Below, in pieces: positions 1 through 5,607 of a stretch of DNA of 5,607 nucleotides; position 1 is the stretch's first letter; each line of letters opens with the position of its first letter. This DNA is from Acidobacteriota bacterium. Lineage in GTDB: Bacteria; Acidobacteriota; Terriglobia; Acidiferrales; UBA7541. Made by a program: the position numbers and the translations under genes. The notes beneath the pieces are model-generated. The model made no database searches, was not told the DNA's origin, and saw only the letters and a list, made by a program, of their open reading frames with translations. The stretch spans positions 11,316 through 16,922 of the forward strand of contig PKWH01000310.1 of the NCBI GenBank assembly GCA_003131985.1, in the 5' to 3' direction.

Positions 1-256
1 TCGGCGCAATGGAAGGATTCATTTGGTTGTGCGTCAACTTGAAACAGGAACGCGCATCCGACGCTAACCCCCGCCATTAGCGCAGTCAAGCTCTCCCATT
101 TCCCCTGCTTCGGCCTAGTAACGCTATATTTGTTCCCGTACTACGTCCGTAACAGGTATGCACCCGATTTCAGGCCCCTCGCCGCCTCACTACGCAACGC
201 CCTGAGATTTTTCCGCCCCTCGATAATAAAGCTCTTCCGCGCCGTGCGATTTGATC

Positions 257-285
257 TTGACTTATGTTTACTACTATGATACTAT
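257..285 (+). promoter_or_regulatory. Sigma-70-type promoter with extended -10
   Basis: A -35 box TTGACT (257-262) is followed by a 17-nt spacer and TACTAT (280-285). TG at 277-278 sits one base before the -10, making an extended -10 (TGaTACTAT). Transcription would begin near 292, about 420 nt before icd. The -10 box is part of a tandem direct repeat, TACTATG at 272-278 and 280-286 (period 8), which could be a regulator site or chance. The target is uncertain: icd with a long leader, the weak ORF at 321-635, or a mobile-element remnant. Confidence 0.5.
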
Positions 286-462
286 GCGGAGGCTGTTATT
301 TAGGCCCGGGAGGATGCAAGATGCACTACGGCGGTGGCGTTGGACGGCGCAAGGCCAAGCCACAGCCATGCCTGATCCCTGACAGCCTTGCCGCCTCAAC
401 TCCGTTACAGATCTCCAATGGTCTGAACCAAGCTCCGATGGGAACTCGATACCATTTTCCGG

Positions 463-479
463 CATTTCTAACCGGTTCT
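463..479 (+). repeat. 17-bp direct repeat, copy 1
   Basis: This is identical to 529-545 (CATTTCTAACCGGTTCT). It contains the 8-bp palindrome AACCGGTT. This copy also starts an imperfect hairpin: CATTTCT (463-469) pairs with AGAAATG (491-497), and GTTC (475-478) pairs with GAAC (487-490). That gives 11 pairs, a 5-nt bulge and an 8-nt loop. Repeated subterminal motifs of this sort are known from ends of some insertion sequences, for example the IS21 family. No transposase is visible here, so that origin is inference only. Confidence 0.75.
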
Positions 480-528
480 TGCCTGCGAACAGAAATGGCT
501 GTAACTCACTCAAAACAAACGACCGGGA

Positions 529-545
529 CATTTCTAACCGGTTCT
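529..545 (+). repeat. 17-bp direct repeat, copy 2
   Basis: This is a perfect copy of 463-479, offset by 66 bp. The flanks diverge immediately apart from one further matching G (461/527). It is followed by an overlapping palindrome TTCTAGAA (542-549). Unlike copy 1 it lacks a downstream AGAAATG partner, so only the first copy can form the longer hairpin. The 66-bp offset is a multiple of three, so both copies read FLTGS in the same + frame. That is a consequence of spacing and not by itself evidence of coding. Confidence 0.75.
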
Positions 546-710
546 AGAATTGCACGTAAGCGATCTCGGAATAACGCGCTCTTTCGCCAATCCTCCCTCC
601 TCGCCAGCCTTCAAGACGCCGCGAGGTTATGTTAATGTGTAGAGTCGTAATCTCGATGATCGGGCAGACGTCACAAGCGCGCTGGATCACCCAAACGGAG
701 CTGTGAAGTA

Positions 711-2150
711 ATGAAGCCTTCCTATAACGGTGTCACCGTGCCGCCAAACGGAAAAGCAATTGAATTTAAGCCGGATGGCGACTTCCATGTCCCCGATCAC
801 CCCGTAATTCCCTTCATCGAAGGTGACGGCACCGGCCGCGACATCTGGAAAGCCTCCCGCCAGGTGTTCGACGCCGCAGTCGCCAAGTCCTATGGCGGAA
901 AGCGCAAAATTGAGTGGCTCGAGATTTTCGCCGGCGAGAAAGCCTTCAAACAATTTAATAACTGGTTGCCCGACGAAACCGTCGAAGCCATCCGCGATTT
1001 CCGCGTAGCTATCAAAGGCCCGCTCACAACGCCGGTTGGCGGCGGCATCCGCTCGCTCAACGTCACGCTCCGTCAAGTCCTTGACCTCTACGCCTGCGTG
1101 CGTCCAGTCCGGTATTTCGAAGGCGTGCCGTCTCCTGTAAAAAATCCGGAACGAATGAACGTCGTGATTTTTCGCGAAAACACCGAGGATGTTTACGCTG
1201 GAATTGAATGGCGATCCGGAACTCCGGATGCGAAACGCCTGATCGATTTTCTGAATATTGAAATGCTGAAAGGTACCACCAAGCAGGTTCACCCTGACTC
1301 CGCCGTCGGAATCAAGCCAATGTCACCCTCCGGCACAAAACGTCTGGTGCGCCGCGCCATACAGCATGCGCTCGAAGAGAAGCGAAACATCGTCACGCTG
1401 GTTCATAAGGGCAACATCATGAAGTTCACCGAGGGCGCCTTTCGCGATTGGGGATACGAGCTCGCCACCCAGGAATTTCGCTCCGTTGTGATCACCGAGC
1501 GCGAGAGTTGGATTCTCGACAATAAAGACCGCGACGCCAACCTCTTGCCTGAACAGATCGCGGAGATGATCGAGCCGGGCCTGGAACAGGCGAACGAAGA
1601 CTTCAGGAAGCGCGTCATCGCCGAAGTTGAACACACCCTTCAATCCATCTCCGCCTCTCACGGCAATGGCCAGTGGAAGAAGAAAATATTGATCAATGAC
1701 CGCATCGCTGATTCTGTTTTTCAGCAGGTGCTCACCCGCGCCGATGAATATCAAGTCTTCGCCACCCCCAATCTGAACGGCGACTATTTGTCCGACGCCT
1801 GCGCAGCGCAAGTCGGCGGCCTCGGCATGGCTCCCGGCGCCAATATCGGCGACGGCTGCGGCGTGTTCGAAGCCACCCATGGCACCGCGCCAAAATATGC
1901 TGACAAGGACGTCATCAATCCCAGTTCCGTGATGTTGTCAGGCGCTATGATGTTTAATTTTATGGGCTGGCGCGAACCGGCCAGCCTCATTGAAGACGGA
2001 ATTGCGCGCACCATCCAGCAGAAACGTGTCACCTACGATCTGGAGCGGCTCATGCCGGGAGCAAAAAAACTCAAAACATCCGAGTACGCCGCGGCAATCA
2101 TCGAAAATATGCAGGCTTCCAGCAGCGCATCGGCAGCGCAGCGGTCTTAG
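711..2150 (+). CDS. icd: NADP-dependent isocitrate dehydrogenase
   Basis: A 479-aa cytoplasmic TCA-cycle enzyme that oxidatively decarboxylates isocitrate to 2-oxoglutarate, making NADPH. The characteristic motifs are present in order: EGDGTGRDIW (37-46); the substrate loop IRSLNVTLR with S115, N117 and R121; R131 and R155; catalytic Y162 in RENTEDVYAGIEW and catalytic K233 in VHKGNIMKFTEGAF; metal-binding aspartates in NLNGDYLSDA (D358, D362); and the cofactor segment ATHGTAPKYADKD (K395, Y396). Y442 and R446 in VTYDLER match the E. coli residues that select NADP over NAD, so NADP use is inferred. The protein is about 60 residues longer than E. coli Icd (416 aa). Much of the difference is an insertion around 260-327, as in the longer cyanobacterial-type enzymes. 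The ATG at 711 is preceded by GGAG (697-700) at 10-nt spacing. It is the first gene of a probable icd-mdh unit, with 25 nt to the mdh ATG. Confidence 0.97.
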   Translation: MKPSYNGVTVPPNGKAIEFKPDGDFHVPDHPVIPFIEGDGTGRDIWKASRQVFDAAVAKSYGGKRKIEWLEIFAGEKAFKQFNNWLPDETVEAIRDFRVAIKGPLTTPVGGGIRSLNVTLRQVLDLYACVRPVRYFEGVPSPVKNPERMNVVIFRENTEDVYAGIEWRSGTPDAKRLIDFLNIEMLKGTTKQVHPDSAVGIKPMSPSGTKRLVRRAIQHALEEKRNIVTLVHKGNIMKFTEGAFRDWGYELATQEFRSVVITERESWILDNKDRDANLLPEQIAEMIEPGLEQANEDFRKRVIAEVEHTLQSISASHGNGQWKKKILINDRIADSVFQQVLTRADEYQVFATPNLNGDYLSDACAAQVGGLGMAPGANIGDGCGVFEATHGTAPKYADKDVINPSSVMLSGAMMFNFMGWREPASLIEDGIARTIQQKRVTYDLERLMPGAKKLKTSEYAAAIIENMQASSSASAAQRS

Positions 2151-2162
2151 CCAAAACGCATA

Positions 2163-2167
2163 AGGAG
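2163..2167 (+). promoter_or_regulatory. Ribosome binding site of mdh
   Basis: AGGAG lies 8 nt before the ATG at 2176. An in-frame TTG at 2170 would add two residues but is only 2 nt from this site, too close for normal initiation. The ATG at 2176 is therefore the better start. Confidence 0.85.
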
Positions 2168-2175
2168 ACTTGGGA

Positions 2176-3114
2176 ATGCGGAAGAAGGTCACGGTTGTCG
2201 GCGGCGGCTTCGTCGGGTCCACCACCGCGCAGCGAATTCATGACGCAGGACTCGCAGACGTAGTCCTCACCGACATTTTGGATGGAGTCCCCGCCGGAAA
2301 AGCGCTCGACATGGCGGAATCCGCTCCCATCCTCGGCATCGACGTCCACGCCGCCGGGATCTCCACCGCCGGAGGCGATTACAAAGAAACGGCCAACAGC
2401 GACATCGTCGTGATTACCGCCGGATTCCCGCGCAAGCCGGGAATGAGCCGTGACGACCTCTTGAAAGCGAATTACGACATCATCAAGGGAGTTGTCGAAG
2501 CAGTCGTCAAACACTCGCCGAACGCGATTCTGATCATCGTCACGAATCCGCTGGACGTTATGGCGCACGTCGCGCTCAAGCTCAGCAAATTTCCTAAAGG
2601 CCGCGTCGTAGGAATGGCCGGCGTTTTGGATTCCGCGCGCATGAGCACCTTCGTCGCCGCGGAGCTTGGTGTCTCGGTCGAAAACGTTCATTCCTTCGTC
2701 CTCGGCGGCCACGGAGATGACATGGTGCCGCTCCCGCGCTATTCCACCGTCGCCGGAATTCCCCTCCCTGCTTTGTTGTCCAAGGAAAAAATTGAAGCGA
2801 TTGTGACCAGAACGCGAAAAGGCGGCGCCGAAATCGTAAACCTACTCAAAACTGGCTCGGCTTATTACGCGCCTTCCGCCGCCGTATTCGAAATGGTGGA
2901 AGCCATCTTGAAGGACAAGAAGAAAATCCTGCCCTGCGCCGCCTACCTCGAAGGAGAGTACGGAGTGAAGGGCTTGTTTGTCGGCGTCCCAGTGAAGCTC
3001 GGCGCAAAAGGCATCGAACAGATTATCGAGATCAAGCTTGAGGCCGACGAGAAAGCAGCTTTAGACAAGTCTTCCGCGTCCGTGCGCGAACTCGTAACCG
3101 TGCTCGGCCTCTAG
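2176..3114 (+). CDS. mdh: Malate dehydrogenase (LDH-like type)
   Basis: A 312-aa cytoplasmic enzyme that oxidises malate to oxaloacetate with NAD+ in the TCA cycle. It has the Rossmann dinucleotide motif GGGFVG (9-14). An aspartate at the end of the second strand (D33 in LTDIL) is expected to bind the adenosine ribose and favour NAD. The active-site loop FPRKPGMSRDD carries the two substrate arginines (R86, R92), with R86 being the residue type that separates malate from lactate dehydrogenases in this family. Then come TNPLDVM (N124), GVLDSAR (D152, R155) and the catalytic histidine H179 in GGHGDDMVPLPRYS. Length and motif order fit the tetrameric LDH-like MDHs found in Bacillus, Chloroflexus and many other bacteria. 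The start is fixed by AGGAG at 2163-2167. The gene lies 25 nt after icd and 17 nt before the next gene, which supports co-transcription. No missing residue or frame disruption is visible. Confidence 0.97.
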   Translation: MRKKVTVVGGGFVGSTTAQRIHDAGLADVVLTDILDGVPAGKALDMAESAPILGIDVHAAGISTAGGDYKETANSDIVVITAGFPRKPGMSRDDLLKANYDIIKGVVEAVVKHSPNAILIIVTNPLDVMAHVALKLSKFPKGRVVGMAGVLDSARMSTFVAAELGVSVENVHSFVLGGHGDDMVPLPRYSTVAGIPLPALLSKEKIEAIVTRTRKGGAEIVNLLKTGSAYYAPSAAVFEMVEAILKDKKKILPCAAYLEGEYGVKGLFVGVPVKLGAKGIEQIIEIKLEADEKAALDKSSASVRELVTVLGL

Positions 3115-3131
3115 GGTGCCTGGGAAGCACG

Positions 3132-3773
3132 ATGAAATTATTCGGGCGCAAAAATCGCAAGGGAAGCCAATCGTCTGCGGTGGACAGTACGCCGACGCCT
3201 GCCCATAGCAATCGCGTCCCGCTCGCGCATCGCATCACGAAAGACCTCGAGCGCGCCCAAACTCTGGCGACCATGCTGGCGCACAGCCGCGCTGCACGCG
3301 TAGTGGAAGTCGCCGACCTCCTAGCAGGAATGTACATCTACGACTGGGAGCGCCTCTCACAATTCTGGGAAGACCAGGACGAGATCGAAACTTTCCTTCA
3401 GCAAATCTGCCGCATCAGCCCCCAGCGCTGGCACCACTGGATTGAAGATTACGACGAGCACCGCCGCGACGAGGAGCCCCGCAAAGTTTGGCAATTGCTG
3501 ACCGGTGCGAAGGGCCAAGCGCAGCCGTCTAGTGAAGCGCCTCTCTCCAACTCGGCCGAACTGCAAACCATTTTGCAGCATGCGGAACTGCTCGCGCCCG
3601 GACGAGATATGGTCGATGGCCGCGCGATCCCAATCCTCACCTGCGAATGCGTCCTCCTCGCCATCGCAAAAACGAAAGATTCAGAAATCGGCCACCGCCT
3701 GTTAGCCACCGGATTGAACGTCACCGGCCTGGAACAATCCGCGCGGAACCCCAAACACGCCCCGCGCCACTAG
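3132..3773 (+). CDS. Uncharacterised protein with Clp-N-like segments
   Basis: A 213-aa soluble-looking protein with no signal peptide or membrane segment. It starts with a basic, low-complexity leader (1-30: MKLFGRKNRK, then Ser/Thr/Pro-rich). Two helical segments look related to each other. In the first (about 36-95), AQTLA (42-46) is followed 21 residues on by LLAGM. In the second (about 143-204), AELLA (151-155) is followed 24 residues on by LLAIA, then GHRLLATGLNVTGLE. This pattern resembles the Clp N-terminal repeat (helix with A-x-x-L-A, then an E/C-x-LLLAL helix, then a short LG-V motif). I infer a divergent Clp-N-like fold and cannot confirm it. There is no AAA+ ATPase (no Walker A motif), so it is not a ClpA/C/B protein. 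An acidic, Trp-rich linker (100-122) joins the halves. The ATG has GGGAAG (3122-3127) at a tight 4-nt spacing. The 17-nt gap from mdh suggests translation from the same transcript. Confidence 0.85.
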   Translation: MKLFGRKNRKGSQSSAVDSTPTPAHSNRVPLAHRITKDLERAQTLATMLAHSRAARVVEVADLLAGMYIYDWERLSQFWEDQDEIETFLQQICRISPQRWHHWIEDYDEHRRDEEPRKVWQLLTGAKGQAQPSSEAPLSNSAELQTILQHAELLAPGRDMVDGRAIPILTCECVLLAIAKTKDSEIGHRLLATGLNVTGLEQSARNPKHAPRH

Positions 3774-3844
3774 CTCTGCTCCTAACTGAAGTGAAAACTC
3801 CAAGTGATCGTGGTTGAAAATAGCCGGCGTGCCGGACCAAGGCG
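3774..3844. other. Convergent intergenic gap
   Basis: These 71 nt separate the stop of the + strand unit from the stop of the - strand glycosyltransferase. No strong terminator is visible for the + strand. The only compact hairpin is the GC-rich one described for the - strand. Confidence 0.6.
3816..3835 (-). terminator. Possible weak terminator of the GT39 gene
   Basis: Read on the - strand, CCGG-CACG-CCGG (3835-3824) forms a 4-bp GC stem and is followed by CTATTTTC. It begins 9 nt after the glycosyltransferase stop codon. The stem is short for an intrinsic terminator, so the call rests mainly on position and the T-rich tail. Confidence 0.27.
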
Positions 3845-5422
3845 TCAGATGATCATCTTAAAATTAGTCCAAAGAATCGCGAGCGGCGCGCTAGGCTTGC
3901 GGCAAATGTAAACATGCACCCCCTGCTCGGAAGGCATCGCGTGATGGTCGGTAATCGTCGCCACCAGCTGGGCCTCCCCAAACAGCCGCGCATACCGATC
4001 CGCATTTTCTCCAAAAACAATCACGCACTCGCCGGAATAATTCCGCGGGCCCCACAGAAAATAATTATTATGCCCGCTGATCGCCTTCGGCAGTCCAAGC
4101 GCCGGACCGTAGTAATCGATCGCGCCCGCCTCGCCGTAATTCCCTGCCAGGATCGCGCAGCTTGCCCGATCCTGCGGCGGCAGCCCGTCATACACGCGCG
4201 CCACGGACGCAGCCATGTTCTTCCAGCCGAACATATCTCCATAAAGCTGCGGCAACGCCACTGTCGGATCTCGTTCCGTCTTCACTCCGCGGGCATACGG
4301 CAATATTTCGGAGTAGCGGATAAAAGTATCCACGGGCAAGAGCGGAACGCCGAACGGCAGCGTGATCAACCCCGCGATCAGAACCAGCACACAATATGAC
4401 CAAGCCAGCCACCGCCGCCGTTGGGCTGCAAAAAAGACTTGTTCAAGCGCGACGCCTCCGGCCGCCATCAACATCGGATAAATCGGCAGCGCGTAATACG
4501 ATTTTCCGTGCAGGCAGATAAAAATAATCATCACGATCAGGTAAGCCCAGCCCAGAAAGCGAAACCGCTTCCCTTCCGGCGCGGCGAAAAACCACACAAG
4601 CCCGGCGAGCCATACCGGCAATTCAATCGGCTGCAGAAACAGTATCTGGTCGACGAAAAATCGCAGAGGCCCGATCTCCACATTCTTAAACTCTTGCGCA
4701 TTGCGCACCACGAGAATTTGCGGCCAGCCGTTGCGCGCCTCCCAGATCAGATTTGGAAGAAACATCGCGAGCGCGATGGCTCCGCCAATCCAAATCCATT
4801 TCGAACGGAACAGGTTTCCTTTGCGGGATAGTAAAAGCCCGGCCAGGAGCGCGAAGCCAAAAACGAGCATAGTGTGTTTGTTTTCCAGACCGAGCCCGGC
4901 GATCGCGCCAAACGCAACCCACAGCTTCGGAGACTCTCCCTTCACGATGCGAATCGCAATCCACGCGCACAAAACCCAAAACAGCGGCTCGAACGCATTC
5001 ATCGAAAGAAAGCTATCGAACGCGAGATACGCGGGCGCAAACAGCATTGCCAGAGCGGCGAGGAATTGCGCGAACAATCCGCCGCCCAGTTCGCGCGCGA
5101 TCCAACCCGTGAGGAAAACCACAGCAGCGCCGGCCAATGCAGGCAGAAGACGAACGTCGAATATCGAGTTTCCGAAAGCATGCCGCGCGAACCAAGCGAT
5201 CAATGCGATAAGCGGCGGCTGGTCAATGTAGCCCCACGCTAGATGCTCGCCGCAAGCCATGTAATACAGTTCGTCACGGAAAAAACCGTAGTGATTGATG
5301 CCCGCGAATTGAATGAGCAGCTTGGCAAGCGCGAGGGTTAACAGCAGGACGATGCTAGAGCGCGCAGATTCACGCGCCATCACGCGGTCGATTGCGGAAC
5401 CGGCGCCTTCTAGTGAAGTCAT
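3845..5422 (-). CDS. GT39-family membrane glycosyltransferase
   Basis: A 525-aa polytopic inner-membrane protein of the ArnT/PMT-like (GT39, PMT_2) type. Members transfer a sugar from a polyprenyl-phosphate donor to a lipid or protein on the outer face of the membrane. After the first membrane helix (about 22-43) comes the family signature FFRDELYYMACGEHLAWGYIDQPPL. It holds the acidic pair D50-E51 expected in the catalytic first extracytoplasmic loop, and the DQPPL motif at 67-71. About 10-12 hydrophobic segments follow, among them 91-109, 113-133, 141-160, 184-198, 207-226, 287-304 and 338-357. HGKSYYALPIYPMLMAAGG (305-323) is another typical family segment. Residues about 365-525 form a soluble, probably periplasmic, C-terminal domain. 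Donor and acceptor cannot be read from sequence. The ATG at 5422 has only a weak ribosome binding site; the ATG at 5380 (M15) is a possible alternative that keeps the first helix. The start is 32 nt after the cyclophilin stop on the same strand. Confidence 0.9.
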   Translation of the reverse strand: MTSLEGAGSAIDRVMARESARSSIVLLLTLALAKLLIQFAGINHYGFFRDELYYMACGEHLAWGYIDQPPLIALIAWFARHAFGNSIFDVRLLPALAGAAVVFLTGWIARELGGGLFAQFLAALAMLFAPAYLAFDSFLSMNAFEPLFWVLCAWIAIRIVKGESPKLWVAFGAIAGLGLENKHTMLVFGFALLAGLLLSRKGNLFRSKWIWIGGAIALAMFLPNLIWEARNGWPQILVVRNAQEFKNVEIGPLRFFVDQILFLQPIELPVWLAGLVWFFAAPEGKRFRFLGWAYLIVMIIFICLHGKSYYALPIYPMLMAAGGVALEQVFFAAQRRRWLAWSYCVLVLIAGLITLPFGVPLLPVDTFIRYSEILPYARGVKTERDPTVALPQLYGDMFGWKNMAASVARVYDGLPPQDRASCAILAGNYGEAGAIDYYGPALGLPKAISGHNNYFLWGPRNYSGECVIVFGENADRYARLFGEAQLVATITDHHAMPSEQGVHVYICRKPSAPLAILWTNFKMII

Positions 5423-5454
5423 CTGCTAGCTGCGGACCGTGCCCCGACAATAAA

Positions 5455-5607
5455 TTAAGCGGGGGTAGAAATAGTCGCGGACTTGATGCTGTCGAGCTTC
5501 GGAAAATTCTTATCCAAGTAGGTTTTGCCCTGGTTGGTGATTTGTCCCTGGTCCGGGGATTCACCATACCCGCTGTGAATTTTCTGAACCACGTCCATGC
5601 CCTTGGT
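5455..5607 (-). CDS. Cyclophilin-type peptidyl-prolyl isomerase, C-terminal part
   Basis: The last 50 codons and the TAA stop (5457-5455) of a gene that enters from the right edge. The visible residues run TKGMDVVQKIHSGYGESPDQ, then GQITNQGKTYLDKNFPKLDSIKSATI. This matches the C-terminal end of bacterial cyclophilins, where G-MDVV-KI-SGYGE is followed by GPDQGRI-x-x-G-x-YL-x-x-FP-LD-IK. These enzymes interconvert cis and trans X-Pro bonds and assist folding in the cytoplasm or periplasm. The catalytic Arg/Phe/Gln core and any signal peptide lie outside the window, so location and activity cannot be judged. It is followed after 32 nt by the GT39 gene on the same strand, possibly in one transcript. 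Confidence 0.88.
   Translation of the reverse strand, partial: TKGMDVVQKIHSGYGESPDQGQITNQGKTYLDKNFPKLDSIKSATISTPA

Larger units (their letters stand above)
321..635 (+). other. Weak small ORF (104 codons), probably not a gene
   Basis: An ATG at 321 has GGGAGG (308-313) at 7-nt spacing and lies 30-40 nt downstream of the promoter-like element at 257-285. It opens a 104-aa frame to TAA at 633-635. The translation has no recognisable domain. It is rich in Ser, Thr, Arg and Leu without a regular pattern, and runs across both 17-bp repeats, which give FLTGS twice. I think it is more likely a chance frame across a mobile-element remnant or leader than a protein, but the initiation signals are good enough to record. 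Confidence 0.15.
1..710. other. Gene-poor region upstream of icd
   Basis: I find no gene I can defend in this stretch. The first 80 bases are interrupted by stops in all three + frames (42, 65 and 80 at the latest). On the - strand one frame is open from 140 to the left edge, with a possible ATG at 77-75 that would encode a hydrophobic N-terminus (MAGVSVGCAFLFQ...). It has no well-spaced ribosome binding site and I do not recognise it. A small inverted repeat lies at 62-67/77-82 (CGCTAA with TTAGCG, 9-nt loop) without a T-tract. Further right are a promoter-like element (257-285), two 17-bp direct repeats (463-479 and 529-545) and a weak ORF (321-635), all described separately. The last 70 bases carry the icd ribosome binding site (GGAG at 697-700) but no clear -35/-10 pair close to the gene. 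Confidence 0.6.

Noticed and set aside
1..140. - strand frame open to the left edge with ATG at 77-75
   Set aside because: Too short to judge. The nearest purine-rich site is about 15 nt from the ATG and I do not recognise the residues; left as an unsupported possibility.
168..212. Possible terminator: TCAGG (170-174) with CCTGA (201-205), then ATTTTT
   Set aside because: The stem is only 5 bp with a loop of about 26 nt, and no gene is identified upstream for it to end.
687..1880. Long - strand ORFs (687-1292 and 1323-1880) opposite icd
   Set aside because: They lie antisense to a gene with complete catalytic motifs, show no domain of their own, and are typical mirror frames of G+C-rich codons.
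2098..2712. 204-codon - strand ORF opposite the icd/mdh junction
   Set aside because: It is a shadow of mdh; its Asp/Gly/Val-rich translation shows no family motif.
3847..3858. 12-bp perfect palindrome AGATGATCATCT at the end of the GT39 gene
   Set aside because: It lies mainly within the last codons (K-M-I-I), has no partner copy in the window and no T-tract; probably chance.
3914..5242. Several + strand ORFs (3914-4399, 4421-4831, 4701-5231, 4874-5242) opposite the glycosyltransferase
   Set aside because: They are basic, Arg/Pro/His-rich translations overlapping one another and a clear membrane-protein gene; they are antisense shadows.
5370..5567. 65-codon - strand ORF spanning the cyclophilin/GT39 junction
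   Set aside because: It is in a different frame from the recognisable cyclophilin C-terminus and overlaps both genes; no motif.

Overview
The window reads like an ordinary stretch of a bacterial chromosome of moderately high G+C. I infer, tentatively, an Acidobacteriota (Terriglobia/Koribacter-like) source from the style of the proteins (long NADP-isocitrate dehydrogenase followed by an LDH-like malate dehydrogenase, a GT39-type membrane glycosyltransferase, a cyclophilin). No marker gene settles the taxonomy.

Layout: positions 1-710 hold no convincing gene. They contain one good-looking extended -10 promoter (257-285), a pair of perfect 17-bp direct repeats 66 bp apart (463-479, 529-545) with a hairpin on the first copy, and only weak ORFs. 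This part may include the remains of a mobile-element end. From 711 to 3773 three genes run on the + strand with short gaps (25 and 17 nt): icd (NADP-isocitrate dehydrogenase), mdh (malate dehydrogenase) and an uncharacterised 213-aa protein with two segments that resemble Clp N-terminal repeats. They look like one transcription unit.

A 71-nt convergent gap follows. On the - strand lies a 525-aa polytopic membrane protein of the GT39/ArnT-PMT type. Upstream of it on the same strand, running off the right edge, are the last 50 codons of a cyclophilin-type peptidyl-prolyl isomerase. The two are 32 nt apart and could be co-transcribed.

Icd and Mdh are two TCA-cycle steps: isocitrate to 2-oxoglutarate with NADPH formation, and malate to oxaloacetate with NADH formation. 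Their adjacency recalls the citZ-icd-mdh cluster of Bacillus. The glycosyltransferase and cyclophilin are not obviously linked to that pathway. I found no CRISPR array, tRNA, rRNA, intact transposase or defence system. The points most worth a second look are the Clp-N-like protein behind mdh and the repeat/promoter structure upstream of icd.
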